A stretch of 64,000 nucleotides of DNA from Crocodylus rhombifer (lineage: Eukaryota > Chordata > Crocodylia > Crocodylidae), in the NCBI GenBank assembly GCA_038503035.1, contig JAVSML010025166.1, positions 186,001 through 250,000 of the forward strand, read 5' to 3'. The position numbers and the translations under genes were made by a program. Positions 29,301-44,300 of the stretch are shown one piece after another. The first letter of the stretch is position 1, and each line of letters starts with the position of its first letter. Under the pieces are notes generated by a model. The model ran no database searches and was not told the DNA's origin. It was given only the letters and a program-made list of their open reading frames with translations.

Positions 29301-32300
29301 CAGCCAGGGTATCCTCATAGACATATCCATAGTAGGGAGTCCCAATGAACATGGGAGGGGTATCTTGAACATCTTCCACATTGATAGTGACTGTAGTTGT
29401 TGCTGAAAACACCTTGTTGTTTCCTCGGAGCTTCCCACCACCATCCTGAAAGAACACACATTGTAAAGATCACAGTGTTGAAATTTGCCTGAGACCCCTT
29501 GATTGTAGACCTATCAGTTTACAATACCACACACATCTCTGATTAGCCTTCACTGTTCATTCCTAAGGCTATTATAAGCTATTATATCTCTATCAACACA
29601 CAGAAGAACAGATGCATGAGAATGAGAAGCAAGGATTGTGGGGAGGAGGGTGTGTGTGTGTTTATTTCATATGTCCTTAGCAAGAAAACGGTAATTTTTC
29701 AGGTCAATACTACGTGGAAATAGATAAATGATATTAGAACCAATCAGCTAATGCCAACTGTTACAATACACTCTGCTCTGTTGTGTTTCTGCTATTTTCA
29801 GCTTGTTTTGTTCCCTTTCTGATTAGAGGGACAGCCTGACTCTCTCTGGAGTTAAGAAGTGGTTAGGTCACTACAAAGAATCATATCATTTTGTATTTGA
29901 TATCCTATGTATCAACACCACTTAGGGCAGAAAATTCCAGGGCTTTCAGAAAAAGGGAGAGTTAGAAAAAGAAGCAAAAATTGGTCAAGAGGATGTATAG
30001 CTTTTTATTCTAAACGTAGATCTAACATAATAGGAAGAATACACCACTTCAAGTAGCATTGCTAGGGAAGGCTTAAACAGAGCATGTGATCAAAGTCTCC
30101 TAGGAACTCTCTTCTGATATAATCAAAAGTGTAGGAGAGCACAAAGCCAGCAGCTCTTAAATGGCTACAATGTATAAATGATTTTTGTGGACTGTGGTAC
30201 CATTAGCTCTGTGTTCCTGACATGCAAAAGCCAATTAGAGAGAGGACTCAACCTTTTAACTTCTACTGCTTCCAAGCTCTGGCTACAAATGAATAATTTT
30301 GCTGGAAATGTAAAAAGTGGGTACATTTTGGCATCTTCATTGTAACAAGGAAAACTGGGAAAGTAAGTTTCTGAAGAACAGAAGTGTCACTTTCATCCTG
30401 TGCTAAGATAGTTGAATTTCAACACTTATATGTTGCTTCATGGCCTTACTAGTGGTAGACAATGCCCACAGGCAACACTCAGCTGACTGTTGCACATTGG
30501 CCAGAATGAGGGTAGGCCAGGAACTACATTCGTCTGGGTCTAATTCCCACCCAAGAGGGTGGTGTGGAATGCTGGCTCTAGACTTTTGCAGCATTCCAAA
30601 TGCAGCTTTGCATAGTTGCAGCCCTTCCCCTTCTCAGTATCTTCTCTCAGGAAAGAGCTTGATACCTTTGCAACAACGGTAACAAAATGAGTCCTTGATT
30701 TTTCATAGTCCAGGGTAACCCCTCTTTTGATGCGAAGAACACCACTGTGCCGGTCAATTGTAAATTTATTAGTATGGATGTTCTGGAAGAAAAAAAACGG
30801 TAGTGAAAGATTTGAGGCATAGAAACAAGATTGCTGTTGGGACTTAAATTTTACTTTATCTGCTCAAGGGAAAGACTAGAATAATGATAGGGTTGGGAGG
30901 GAACTATGTCATAATTTAGTTAATGAATTTCACTTCTATGTGTTTATGAACAATTCATGAACATACTACAATTTTCTCATTATTTAAAATAAGTCACAAA
31001 TGTAACGTAGACATTTCCTGACCTTTTAGTGTTTCATTTTGCAACCTTAATAGCTGACTTCATTCAATAGAATTACCACAGAATTTTTTAACAGAAAAAA
31101 AAAGATGGGGAAAAACGCACAAAAAATTTTGTGCCCCTTTTCAGGACTTAGTTCAGAACTCTACCAGACTTTCAAAAGCAACTAGGAATTTTTTGGAGGT
31201 CCAAATTGAGGCATTCAAATGGGTTCTGATTTTCATAAACCCTTGAGTGCTCTGAAAGTGTTTGAAAATCAGAACCCTTGAAGGTGTCTAACACTGGGCA
31301 CCCAAATTGTCTTGGTGTATTTGCATAGACACTACTACTGGAACAGCTCAAAAGAGCTTTTAGGAGGTGTGGGCCAAATGAATGCAGCTTAGTCCAAATG
31401 TAGATCGCTACTTGGGATCTGGCTGCTGCTGCTATTTCCCCCACTGCCTAGTGCCACCACTGAAATGCTGTCAATACACTTTTTTCCCTAAATATCAACC
31501 ACACCAATGCTTCCTCCACCACTGAACTGCTACCAATATCCTAGTTTTGTGGACTGGATAACATTGCTCAGTAGGCTGATTTGGCCTTCAGGCCATAGGT
31601 TACTGACCCCTGGTCTAAAACATACCCTGTAAAAAAGCTATAGAAAAGAGAGACCCTGTTCCACAAAACTTAGGAGCAATTAGACCTGGAGTCAGAAGTT
31701 CTTGTGGAGTCATTCCTCTGACCAGTGTACATTTCAAGTAGAATTTTTGCTACATGGACTAGCCAGCCACACATGCATGTATGTCAGAGCCTTTCTCAGC
31801 AGCACAATTTATAAGCTTAATGAAAAAATGATTGCAAAAATCAATTGCACTTGTATTGTGCAACTCAAAAACACCATGGCATTTCATTATAATAAGAATA
31901 TATGCATGCCAAACTTCAACTTTTGACTTCAATTTGATGTGACTGCATGCAGGATTAAGGTAATACCAATGTTGTATAATGGGAAAGTACATATTTTTCA
32001 TCCCCCTACTATTAAAAATAAAGTGACTAAACCAATTTTACTTAAACTTTAGACATTTTCTTGAGGCACAATCCAAATCTGGACATTTCTGCCACAAAGG
32101 TGAAAGTTTAAGTTATTAACAAGCAATTCCAAACAGGGATCTAAACAGATGCCTACATGCAATTTTAATAATAATCACCATGGCCATACCTGCTATCAAA
32201 TATTAGTTCCACCTGTAAAAACTATCAAATTATGATAACAGTGCTCTGTACACAATGTGTCTGTTCAATGGGTGATTATGTATGATATTAATGCAACTTA

Positions 32301-35300
32301 TTGACTGTTGTTTGCTTGTTGATAAGGAGAAAATGAAGGTCACTTGTCACAAAAGTGGGAAACACTGGCAAAGTACAGGACAAAAAATGATAATAGAAAT
32401 AAAATTAAGACTGATTTTCTGCAAGATAGGTGGGTTTTTATGTACTGACTTAATCTGCATGACTTGCAGGAACTGCAGAGAAAATCTGTAAGTGAAACTG
32501 GATTTAAAACGATTCCTTTTGCAATAAGATCAATGTTTGTATAGGGTTTCTTTTTTCTTTTTGTCTGTTCAAGGTATTTAGTTTAATGTGTCTTTGCTTT
32601 CATTTACCTCCTAGAAAGAGGATTAGCTTTAATCCTACATAAATACTTTCTGAGTAAATCCTCTAATGAATCAGTTACTTGGTACAGTTATCCCTGCTTC
32701 TCACTGGGCACATCAACCTGCATGGACCATGGAGGCAAAGCAGAGTTTGCAGTACAAGAGACTGGAGAGAGTTTCATACCCAATCTGAGTGCCAGCTGTT
32801 TGCACAGCACTTCTGCAAAGAGTTCTCTTAATAAACAGCCATTTGCTGGCATTCTCTCTTGTGTTTAAAAGCAGGAGAGGGCTAAGTATGGATAGTCAAA
32901 AAGCCCGAGGTTGAATTGATTCAATCTTTGCAGGTTAGTCTAAGCTGTGTAGATTGAACTGATAAGCAAGTGAACAGACATTCATTTTTTATTCTGGAAA
33001 TGCAGCCACATGTCTGCAGTGGCCCAGGCCAGAAGCCAGGGTGAGAAGAAGGGGGAAAGGGGGAGGGGAGGGGTACTATACCACCACACCCCCCTTGCTT
33101 GGCTGGAGCAGACAGCATGGGCCAAGGCAAGCTTGCCCACCCTGTGGGGGGAGGGTGTTACAGGGGTGGTGCAAAGCATCCTGGCATGCTGGGAGACTGT
33201 GACTTAACTTGAATCTGGAGGGGATCTGAGACAGAAGTCCATTAAATTGAGTTAGCCGAAAGGCTAGGGACAGACATTCAAAAAGCCTGAGCCTGAATTG
33301 ATTCAATCTTTGCATGTTAGTCTAATCTGGCTAGGCTAAATCAGTTTTGTAACCAGACAGACATCCCAGAAATGCAGGCACATGCCCACAGTGCTTCAGG
33401 CTAGAAGCCGGGGACTGAGGAAGGCATGACCAGGCCCCGGCAGGACACCCTGATTAGGGAGGTGTCCCTCCCCATGATAACAGAGCATTTATCAGCATTT
33501 AATATCTCATCAGAAAACAAAGCCTCACTCATTACGGGCTCTTCTTAAACAGCTTTTTCCAGAAGAAAATGCATACCAGCCTCTGGCTTCTTTACTATTC
33601 ATTCAGGAAGAGCACACACGAACTGCAGATCCTTCCTCAGGCTGACAAAGGGTTCTTAAACCAAAAAACTTTCTAAGAATTTTTTTTCCAACTATTTAGT
33701 TGGTCTAATAAAAGATATCAGATTTACCCAAGGAACCTTGTCTGCCTTTTCCAAAGGAAGGAATGAAGGGAAATTATCATCTGAGCTGTTGATTACCTCC
33801 AAAAAGCCTTAAGTGGACACTGTCCTATCTGCCTTACACAGCATTAGCTAGCATATAACATACTGACTAAAGTCTGTGCTGTGGGAGAGAGGAGGAAGGG
33901 ATCTCTACTTAAGCAGTGAGTGGCGAGAGGTGGGGAGTGGGCCATGGGGAACCCAGCAGACTCCCAGAGCTCCAGGCAGGGAGCAGAGGAGAGGGGGCAG
34001 CCCTGCTGTAAAGTATGCTGGGATGCTTAAATCAGCAAAGGGTCTGGGACAGACGTTGCATAAACCAGTTTAACCCAAATTGTTAAGTCTGATACTACGT
34101 TCAGCCAGGTTCATCTCAAACCAGTTTCAGCCATTTTCAAACTGGTTTATGTGCACTGAACAACTAATCTGTTACAGGTTTAAACCAGTTTATGATCACT
34201 TAAACTGATTTATGTGTAATATCTGCCCCTAGCTAAATCAGTTACCTCTGATACTACATCCATCCAGGTTTATCCTAAACGGATTTTGCCCATTTTGAAA
34301 GAAGTTTATGTGCGCTGATCTTCTCTTGTGTTACACATTTGAACCACTTTCCAACCACTTATACGAGTTTTTGTGTAACTTCTGTCCCTAGCGTATGAGA
34401 CACTATGTTGTGGTGATTGACGTGTTGTGTACAGCTTCATGACAAGTGACAAGTCCTGGATTCAGAGGCATAACCAGGCAGCTCCATGCCTTGGATACCT
34501 TTGGTGCATGGGACAGCTTCAGCCAGCTGCTTAAAGATGGTGGGGGTGACTGGGGCACTGGCTCTGGGTGTTGACTCTAGGTAACATTAACACCATCTGA
34601 GTTCCAAGACCAGCTGTCACCATGCTGCTGGTAGTGCAGCCAATGATGGTGTCTCATGCATTGCTGCTACCCATGGCATTCAGGCATCTCAATATACTTT
34701 TGGTGCCAGCTGTTGCATTGCCAGCTGTGGTGGTGGCTAATTTTGTGCACCTCCTTCCCTCCCATAGGTGGCACCCAGACCTGTTGCCACAGTCACCTCT
34801 CCTTTAGTTATGCTACTGCTTGGACTGATGCAGATATTACATTGACATTTAGCCTTTGACATTTTCAAAACCAGTTGCATTTAAGTGCTGAGATGGATTT
34901 TCATTATGTTTTGCTTTTAAAGGAATATTTTTGCTTTTGCATTATGCTTTGACCCAGGGGCAGGCAAAATATGGCCCACAGGCCAGATCTGCCCTGCCAA
35001 GCTGTTCTATGTGGCCTGTGGGACTCCTAAAAATTTAGAAAATATTATCTGCTCCTGGCAGCCTGTCAAAAAGTACAGGAGCCCAGGGGCAGTAGGACCC
35101 AGGGGTAGCCAGCAGCAGGAGGCAGGAGTCCAACCCTGCCCACCCCCACCCAGTTCTCTGCCCCCATCCTGCTCCAGCACCACTCCTGGCTCTGAGCTGG
35201 ACCGGGGAGCATGGGAACTTGCCAGTCTGGGGGTGTGTGCACACATACAGGCAGGGGCAGAGTGTGTGCATGCAGGCAGAAGCAGAGTCTGTGTGTGTGT

Positions 35301-38300
35301 GTAGGCAGGGGCATCCACACCCCCCTCACACTGCCTTACATGTAGACCCCCACACCCACACCCCCTCAGACCCCCCAGCCACCCTCCCTGCCACACAGCC
35401 CTCCACCAACCCCATACCTGCTCACACCCCAAATAACCACCCCCACCCCACCCCCACAAACCTATACCCCCCACAATATACAAGAGTAAGACTTCATTTT
35501 AAGCTATTGTGCAATCACCTATATTTCCATTGTACAAACACATGTAAACCAGAGCAAACATTTTTTTAAATCAAATTAATGAACGTTGTAGATGTTTGCT
35601 TTTTAGAATATAATTTGGTGTTTTTCTGGTTCCAAGATGGCAAAACCACTTGCTTGTTTGTTCTGCTGTTTGTGTTTTATATTTTGTTAACCCTGTTTTG
35701 TTAATGATTGTAAGTGTCTAACCTTTGTTGAATCCTGCCCCCCTGGGGCATTGTAGTGTCCACTATACCCTCTGATTTATGCCTCTTATGTTCCCAGTAT
35801 TAAAAGGTAGATGGTTAAATCCCCATTGGTGGTCTGGCTCTGCTCTGTAGGGCAGGAGAGTCCCTACACCTCCCATAGCACTTGTGCACCTGCTTTGATC
35901 CCTTCAACCGGAGAGGGGGTACCTCTTGGAGTACCACCCAGGTTACAGAGGCCTAGCTAGAGAAAAACAGGGGTCAGACCCAGGTTGGCAAAAGACCCCA
36001 ACATACAAAATACAATAGGCAGTCTCCCACTCTCAAGAACAACAACAATAATTTCCATCAAGAGGTGGCAGCTGAGTAGAGGACGGGACATAAGAGTTCC
36101 AAAGCAGAGTCTAAGGGCACCCCACATAAGGTGCAGCTTAACAGGGAAGATGGCATTGGAGAGGGTGAATTGTTACCGTCCTGTATGTATTCACAGAGCC
36201 AGCTGTGGCAGAGCAAACTGAACTGTCCATGCACTGGTCAAACAAGGAGCCACTGCCCTGAATTGGAGGGTGGGGCTCACATCCACAAGTGTGATTTCAT
36301 TTCCGTGGACTAGGATAGTTTAGTGGTGCCCAATCTCAGGCACTGTGGGACAAATAATTGGTGAAGGGCCAGCCCATGGGCCGGATCCAGAGTGCAGAGT
36401 TGTGTCATCTGGCCTGCAGGTGACAAATTGTTACCAGATATGGTTTTGTGATGTGACCCACCCCATTCATTAACCTTGCATGAACCAGTAGCAGGGCAAC
36501 TGCTCACAAAGTGCTTCATTTCTGTGTTACTCACAGCAATCACAGTGTTGCTGGTGTTTTATAAAATAGTATGGTGGAGGCATGCATATTTTTAACCAAG
36601 CTTAGGCAGTGATGCTATTAGTTCACTAAGACTTGTGGATAGAGAGGTTGCCCTTGTTTGTACTTTTATTCATATTGCCAAAGTGAGGGTAGGCTCCAGA
36701 TTAAAAAGAAAAAAGAGTGAGATTATGTTGTGGGAAAAAAGTAACCATGAGGATGTCAACAATATGGCAGGAAACAGATGATCTGGTAGAAACTTAAAAC
36801 ACTGCATAAGTTATCAGCAGTGAAATCATTAGGGGAGAGCAGCAAAAGTCAAAAGATGTGTTTAAATGAATATGTGGCGATGACCAAAAATATTTAGTCA
36901 TGTGTATTAGTCTTTTTTTTTAAAGACAGACCCTACTTCACCATCAGCTTATAATGCTAAACCCAAACACAAGAATTTTCTCAGGGGCTCATCTCTATTT
37001 GTAGTTGACTTCTGTCTGGACTCCTGTTTTCTCAGTACCCAATAATTCATACTGCTTCAATTATCCAGGTACAATTAAAGTGGGTGAGCTTATAGCTGTG
37101 TGAATATATTCATAGTGGTGTAGCTTATTATTTTAGGAAGGGACTAATTTATCTGGGGAAAAGGCATCTTTACACTAATGTAACAACATTCACACTGGAG
37201 TTGGAGCTGATATATTTCTTGTAATAAAAGAGCACATCCCTAACCAATAAACTATACTAGTATAAGAACTGCTTGCAGTCTAGGCAGCACAGATAGCTAA
37301 GACCGAGGACTGTGCACAGCATAGCTAAGCACTGCTAAGTTAGGCTGAGAAGGCTCAGAGAAAGCAGGAGTGGGGCTCAAGGTGCCTGAATTTTGAACTG
37401 AAGTTGAACTCTGACAGTTCACTGCATTTTCCTAGGTGTTGCCAATTATTTTAGAATCTGTTTCTCATGCACTGTCTGGATCACTACTGGTACTTATGGT
37501 GATATATATGTCTGTCAGGTTAAGCTTCATGGACTCATCTTATTCTTCTGGTTCCTACATACCTTAGCAAAAAAGAGACATTATTTGAAAAATGCAAGCA
37601 AGACCCTTACCTGTAAAAAGTAGTTGATGCTTCCTCCAGAACCTGTATCTCTGTCCACTGCTTCAGTCTTGAGGATGCTACTCCCTGAGGGAGTGTCCTG
37701 TAAATCAAATGAGATAGCAGATTCAGAGGTGTCTGCAGAGCAATGCAAGGTAAAAGATGAGATGGCTAAAAGATTAGGAATTAATAAGTAAGAAGACAAG
37801 AAATGAGAAGCAGAGAGAGGAATTAAAAATCTGGAGAAATAAAAGCTGGAGGAATTGATAAAGGACAAGTCAGTGAAAAGGAGAAGTGAAACTTATGTGT
37901 GGATAAGCAAGTGTATCAACCGAGAAGGTAGTGAGGGAGACAATAAGAAGGGGAGATAAAAATATTTTAAATAAGGGGGATAGGGACAAAAAAGGGAAAG
38001 AGATACTTTCATAGGGTTCAAGGAGATAATGAAATCTGAAATTATAGGAATGACTTTCCTAGAATGCTGCTCTTCCTCCATTTGAAGTCGGTGGTAACAT
38101 TCTCATTGATATTAGTGCAGAAGCAGGCCTTCTATGGAAAATACTGTGCAAATATCACAGCTTCATCTCTCATGCTATTATGGAGGACAATAGTATAAGA
38201 CTTCTCAGGAAGTGTGCATGACACAAGCACCCAATATCTAACTAAAATTCCATAATAAAAAGTAAAAGTTCATCAATGATGATATATCATCACTAAAAAC

Positions 38301-41300
38301 GTACTAGATCTACTTCTATGCATTCTGTTGAAGCATTGAAACATTCAGTATGCAAAGGAAGTCAACCAACCTCTGGGACATGGACTATGTAAGGTGTGTT
38401 GATGAACTCTGGGCTCTCATCGTTGGCATCTGTTATAAGGATTCTGACTTTTTCATCAACCTGGAGTGGAATATGATGAAAACGTAATCAAACTGAATTG
38501 TAGCACTTTCATTTGTCTGCTCTTTCATTTGTCTACTCTGTCTCTCAGTAATTCTCAAACAGGGTGATGTGAGATCCTTTAAGTGCAGTAAGGGTTGGCA
38601 TGCAATATTAGCACTACTAGGTACGCAAAAACCTACCCAAGACTCACAAGATAAACCCAGAGATTTCAAATAGGTATTCATATGTCAAAAAACATCCTGA
38701 CCTATCATGCTCTTTCAGAGTTCCTTGAAACAGAAAAATTATTCCATTCTTTCTTCTGTAGTAAAGAAACAAGTGAGTTTGCATTTTCAGAGGGGCACCT
38801 TAAGTCTAAAACATTGAGAACCGCTTGATGAATAATTTCAATAGCAATGGAAAAACTTTTTTGTCATGGAATGTCCTTCTGCTACCAAATCAGAAGTGGA
38901 AACCTGCCCCCCCCCGCCCAGCAGCATAACAAGTCTTCTTAAATAATTATTTTAAGAATGGAAGGTAAAGTATTCTCTGAGATGAGTATTTTGATGTACG
39001 CAATGCCTTACAAAAGTCTCAGCACATTATATAAATTACAGCTGATAGGCCTGATTTTCAAAGTTAGTTTCATACTTATTAAACTTGCTACGAACCTAAA
39101 CATCCTACTATGTGCATACAAATAGGTGACCTGAGCAGGTGCATGTTCAAATGTGTCCCTTCTTGACCATGCTGGTGCACAAATGACTCATCAACAGGTG
39201 CTGGTGTAAGGAAATAGGTATACAAACAAACGTTACCTGTAAGTAGCCAGATTGTAAACTTACAGGGCATCAGTTATTCTGGTAACCATCCCATCTACAA
39301 ACTCTGACCCCTTGGTAAATTCAAGTTATTTAACTTCACTTTCATTAAGGGATAATCTACTTTGCATTTCTACATAGTAAAAGTGTGCACATAGGCAGTT
39401 ATCACAGAGTAGCTGACAGGCTGTAAATTCTTATCCTACCCTACCTTGCAGTAATTTATTTATGTTTCCAAACCCTTTTTGTAAGTAGGGCATGAGCACA
39501 GATATGCATATGATTTGGAAAATATCTTTCTACATATACATCTAGAAATCACTGTGGCATCCAACAAAATGTAGTCCCTTTTGTATTTATGAATATATGG
39601 TAGACAATAACAACTGCCAACAAAACTGCACATTTATTTGTGAAGTAAAGAGACATATTTGAATTATATAGTTGCCCTAATTGTGGGAATTTCTATGGTA
39701 CTCATCATCTTAGTAGTTGAGTACCACTCAAATGTTCACAAATTCTTTATTTGAGGTGGGACAGATAATCATTGTTCCAGTTTTATTGATGGGGAAATGA
39801 AAATGGAGAAGTTAAATGACTCTTTCAGGGTCTCATGGATAGTTTTGTGACAGACTGGGTGCATCTACACATGAAATTAGTGCATAGTTCTCACAAGAAT
39901 TTATTGCTCCCAGACACAGTGTTTACATGTGCACCCAGGGCTACAGTACATCGAGCTGGGGCAGGAGAACCCCGGCTGGCAGGAGGCCAAGGGTAGGGGG
40001 TAAGGGGGGTCAGCCTGCCAGCCCGGAGCTGCTCTGCCTCAGCTTAACGTGCCCCAGAGTAACTGGCTAGGGCACAAGGATGCTACAGTGAAGGGCTGGC
40101 TAGTCCTGGTCACCATCTACACATGTGTTGTGGTACACTAAATAACTCTGCCATAGGATAGTATTTGTATCAGACAGTTAATGGAAGAGTTAATTAATTT
40201 ACTCTGGTCTAATAGTGCCACTGTGTAGACAGTGAAGCTTTACTGCGGAGTTAGTTAGTCAACTCCTCAGTAAAGTGCGTGTGTAGATGCTTCCACTGAG
40301 AAATAAAAACAATATTTTCTGACTGTCAATCAAGGTCACAGCCAGAAGCCTGTTGGGCATGCCAGTTTCCATAACGAACTGTACACAAGGGAGCAAAGTC
40401 ACTAGCATCCTATCTGTCCACCTCTGATTCCACACTCCAAATTACCAGATATTTATTTATAGCTGAGTCAGCTGAGGGCAGCCTTTAGCATTCTGAAGAT
40501 AAGACTCAAGCTAATGCCTCTGGATCACCTTAACTTCTTTGCTGCCCTCCCCCTCTGGCTGCCAGTGCTGTGCCTTGAAACTGAAAAACTTGTTTCTTTA
40601 AAACAAGTGAAAACAGGAGAGAAGTTTGTGGGACCCCTAATGAAACATACCAAAGATAAGATGAAACAGCACATTACTCAGTAAAGACTCCTAATACCAT
40701 TCTGAGGCATAGGTTCACTAGGAACTTAGGGAGAGGAATACCTGATCCTGAATCTCCAACTCTAACTTGTGTAATGCCTTATATTTTGTTACAGAGCCTC
40801 CAAGAATCTGGCAGGCCTAACTCTTCTTAAGGGCATGAGACCCAAGGAGATCACAGCCCAAGACAGATTCCTGTTTGAAAATGCTATGTTTGCAGCCTAG
40901 TTTGAATCAGACTGCCCCCTTGGACAACAGAATCCATAATTATCTAGAAATGACTGTTCAACAAACAAGATTAGGCGTGACCTACTATGATTTCCTTGAC
41001 ACCGTCAGTAAAACAAGCATTGGCAATTTTGAATACTTACTGTATTTATGCCATCTGAAATACTGACTATTACTTCAATTTCATCTTCTTTCTGCAAATA
41101 AAGGAATCCATGTAAAACAGATCCAGTATTTAGCAAGATTCAAAGAAGCATTGAGTGTTTAAATAAATCACAGAAGTATCCAGCCCTATTATACTAACAA
41201 AAAAGAAAGCCAGTTAAATCATAGCTTTTGGTGTCAATTTGACCTAGTCCCAACAATAAGGCATACTTGGACAATCATCTTTCAGGATCCTATGCTGTAA

Positions 41301-44300
41301 TCTGTGATATACTCTTATGTTTCAGATTTTAAAATGATCTTTTGCTATTAGGATGAGCTCTCTTCTTGGGGGACAGATTACTTCACATGTGCCTACCTCC
41401 GGACTCCTTACATCTGTAGCATCTTATGCTGACCTCTGTTAGAGGTAGAATAGTGGACTGGATAGACAAAAGTATTCCTATGAAGATCTAGATGAATTAA
41501 ATCCTTATATTTTTCAAGAATACAATGACTTAAAGAGTTATTTTGTGAAAGTTTTACTGTCTTTGAAAATGTTTTTTTAAAGTTGAAGTCCATCCAAGCC
41601 TAACAGTCATTCAGCTAATGTGGTTCATTTGGCTAGGATCAAACCCACCTTTGACTCCACAACCTAAATAACCAAGGCATCAATTTCTAACTAGATCTAC
41701 TTGGGTTGACCTTTGGCATGAGTCCAGAGTAGAGTTTAACTCACACTTCTGGACCTAGTGAGACACCTCCACCCTTTGGTACCATATCTAAAGGAATTTG
41801 TAAATCTTGAATAGTCTCATCTGAAAAAGCAACTCATGGGTTTAGAGAACAGGATCCTGGAGTAATTTGATTACCTGAAATACCTTATTAGTGGGGCTAT
41901 CTTGGACTGACATTATTTAAATGGAAACATCTCTCTTAGTGCCTTTTATGTCTATAATTTTGAATAACCTCTTATATAAATATTTAGAAAAGTTCAATGT
42001 AGCAATATAGCCCTTAATATAGCATTCTAAATCTAAAAAAATACTTGTGTGGATATAAAAAAATGTGCACAGCGAAGCTTCATAACAAAAATCAGATTTT
42101 ATCCACAAGGTTTCGGAAAACTTAACTACATTAGGAACTACACAGGAAACTGACGGGAATAAACAGTGACTTCCAGCAAGAGCTTAACAGCCTGGTGCCT
42201 CCACATTTTGCGTAAGAGACAGTTTTATGCATAAACTGGGGTAATGGGTGATAGGTAATATAATACACTATATAACTAATGTCAGTAATATTCTATTGCA
42301 TCATAAGTTGAATGATTTTGGGACCAAATGAGTTGACGCTATTCTGTAAAGAACTTGAATTGCTTGCTGGGCCCTATAGGGTGGTACCATTTCACTGTAC
42401 ATTACCTCTCTATCAAGTTCTTCAATCAATGTGACATTCCCAAAGTTCACATCAATGGCAAAGTATCGTCTTAACCCTGCTTCAAATTTAATTCCATAGG
42501 TTACAGGTTCTCCTTCTGGGTCAGTTCCATTCAGAGTATACACATGTGTACCTGAAGAGGTGAAGTGAGTTATTTCACAAAACTGTTCTGTGGTAACTTC
42601 AAGCAGCATGTATTTTCATACTATTTCTTATAAATGAATTCCTTGGTAATGTATTTGTGTATTCATAAATAACAAGTAGTTTAATGGTTTTGATGATAAT
42701 TTTCTGCCTATTGGTTAAATCCAGCTCACCAAAGACCATTGTCCCCCTCCAGAACTCTCATCTGCAGAATACCTTTAAAATCAGCCATTTATTTTTATCT
42801 ATATACCTGGAAGAGGAGTAGCAGGCCTTGCCTGAACCCAGGCAAGACCAAGGTGATGATAACAGAAAAAAGGGAGACATCAAATAAACTGTCTCCTCTA
42901 TTAATTTTAGGGTATCTACTCTCAAAATTTCAGTTAATTTGGAGCATGAGGGCCCTTTGGGCCCTCAATTTTACTGGAGGCCCCCCAAAATAGAGAAATA
43001 TGAAATACCCACTGCCTCCTATGACCAACCAGAAGACACTCCTCCTCTCCTTGTACTCAAAGGGTAGCTATCTTTCACTGGAAAAATGAAATGTAACAAA
43101 ACCAAGGAGGCTCATGAAAACAGAAGAGAACATTTGTACAAGAGGTCAGTGTAGGCTATGGAGTTCAAGAAATAAGAGAAAGATTACAGACTTTCATCCT
43201 TTCAGAATTAAATAAATGCAAAACACTCTACCACATAGCTTCCACTTACTAAATTCTTCACAGACAGCCACTCATTCACATTCAAATTAATGAACCATGT
43301 AAACTAATCAATTTACTCCTTTTACAAGCTAGGAAAAGATAAATTGTATCATCTATTTTTAAATATGTGAGAAGTCAATGCCAACTTCATTGAACTGACT
43401 CTGTATAAAAAGTGGCATTTCCTGCAGGACTGTAACACCTACATTTTCAAAACATTGTGAGGCATATTTATTATGCAGCTTCCTTGCAAGGCTCTTAGTC
43501 TATTTTTCACTTACAGAGCATCCTTCATCCAAGGTAAAGTATTTTACAAAATTAATTAACTGGGTCTGATCGTGTTGTTGTGCTCATTTTTCATAATTAT
43601 CTGCATTTTCCAATAAGTAAAGTGAGGCATAAATGAGTTAAGTTAATTGTTCAAAGTCATATAGCAAATTATTGTCAGAGTCAGGGACAGGACTCAGGAG
43701 TCCTGATTTATCTTCTACTGCTTTACCTACTGGGCAAGTCACTCCTTCCACTGAAAGTTTTTCACAGCTCTAAAATTATGGTTTAATCTTTTTTCCTGGT
43801 TCAGATTATAAAACCATTCTTATATAAAATAATATTTAACTCGGTGGCAAAAGTCCTGGGATGCAGAAGTTGTGTGGAGGAGGTTAGGGATAAATCTTTT
43901 CCCTGCCTTTGTCAGTGAGCCTGGGAAGTAACCAACAGCAAAAAGAGGAGAGGTGTGTTTGTGGTTTGAGGGAGAAATTAATATGGCAGAGTTGGACTTT
44001 GGATTTAGGCATTCACATGAGGTGTGTACCATTGTCAAATATAAGCACCATATTTTGCCATGTTCCATGTTAAAAATACTCCAAACACTGAATTTTGTAT
44101 GGTTTTAACTATAACTCAGGTCAGCTTCACTTGGATTTAATCTCATTTCAAAGCAAAACTAGACAGTGCTGTTGCAGGTTACTATATCCTTAACTACTAA
44201 CAATAACATAATATTACTCTGTTGCTGTAATTGTGGTGCTGTCAGCAGTATCTGTGCACCAGATGGGTTCCCTTTTATATTCTCAGGTTTGTAATACAAC

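Larger units (their letters stand above)
22413..29301 (-). other. CDHR1: CDHR1 intron 8
   Basis: 6.9 kb. The right part is CR1 sequence in two orientations (25150-25705 minus; 26040-29117 plus). 22413-25140 is non-coding with no recognised repeat. Confidence 0.85.
32882..34391. mobile_element. TAGGGACAGACATT-family element, copy C (host of a nested copy)
   Basis: The left part 32882-33263 and right part 34233-34391 together resemble copy A at 13641-14798: the left carries the TTGATTCAATCTTTGCAGGT block, the right carries ATCAGTT, TTTATCCTAAAC and ends TTCTGTCCCTAG. Copy B (33264-34232) separates them. Degenerate left end (CTAAGTATGGATAGTC). Confidence 0.6.
30783..37610 (-). other. CDHR1: CDHR1 intron 6
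   Basis: 6.8 kb. Holds a hAT right end (to 31612), the three-level nest 32882-34391, a 356-bp hAT element (34463-34818), a further hAT end (from 34955) and a possible hAT piece near 36310-36480. 36500-37600 shows nothing specific. Confidence 0.85.

Noticed and set aside
29302..29445. Loss of the calcium motif DxND (DVQD in exon 8; DLNN in exon 11)
   Set aside because: Human CDHR1, as recalled, has the same DVQD and DLNN, so these are family features and not damage.
35007..35483. 158-codon glycine/tryptophan-rich frame, minus strand
   Set aside because: Lies in a CCCCACCCC/GT-rich hAT body; low complexity.
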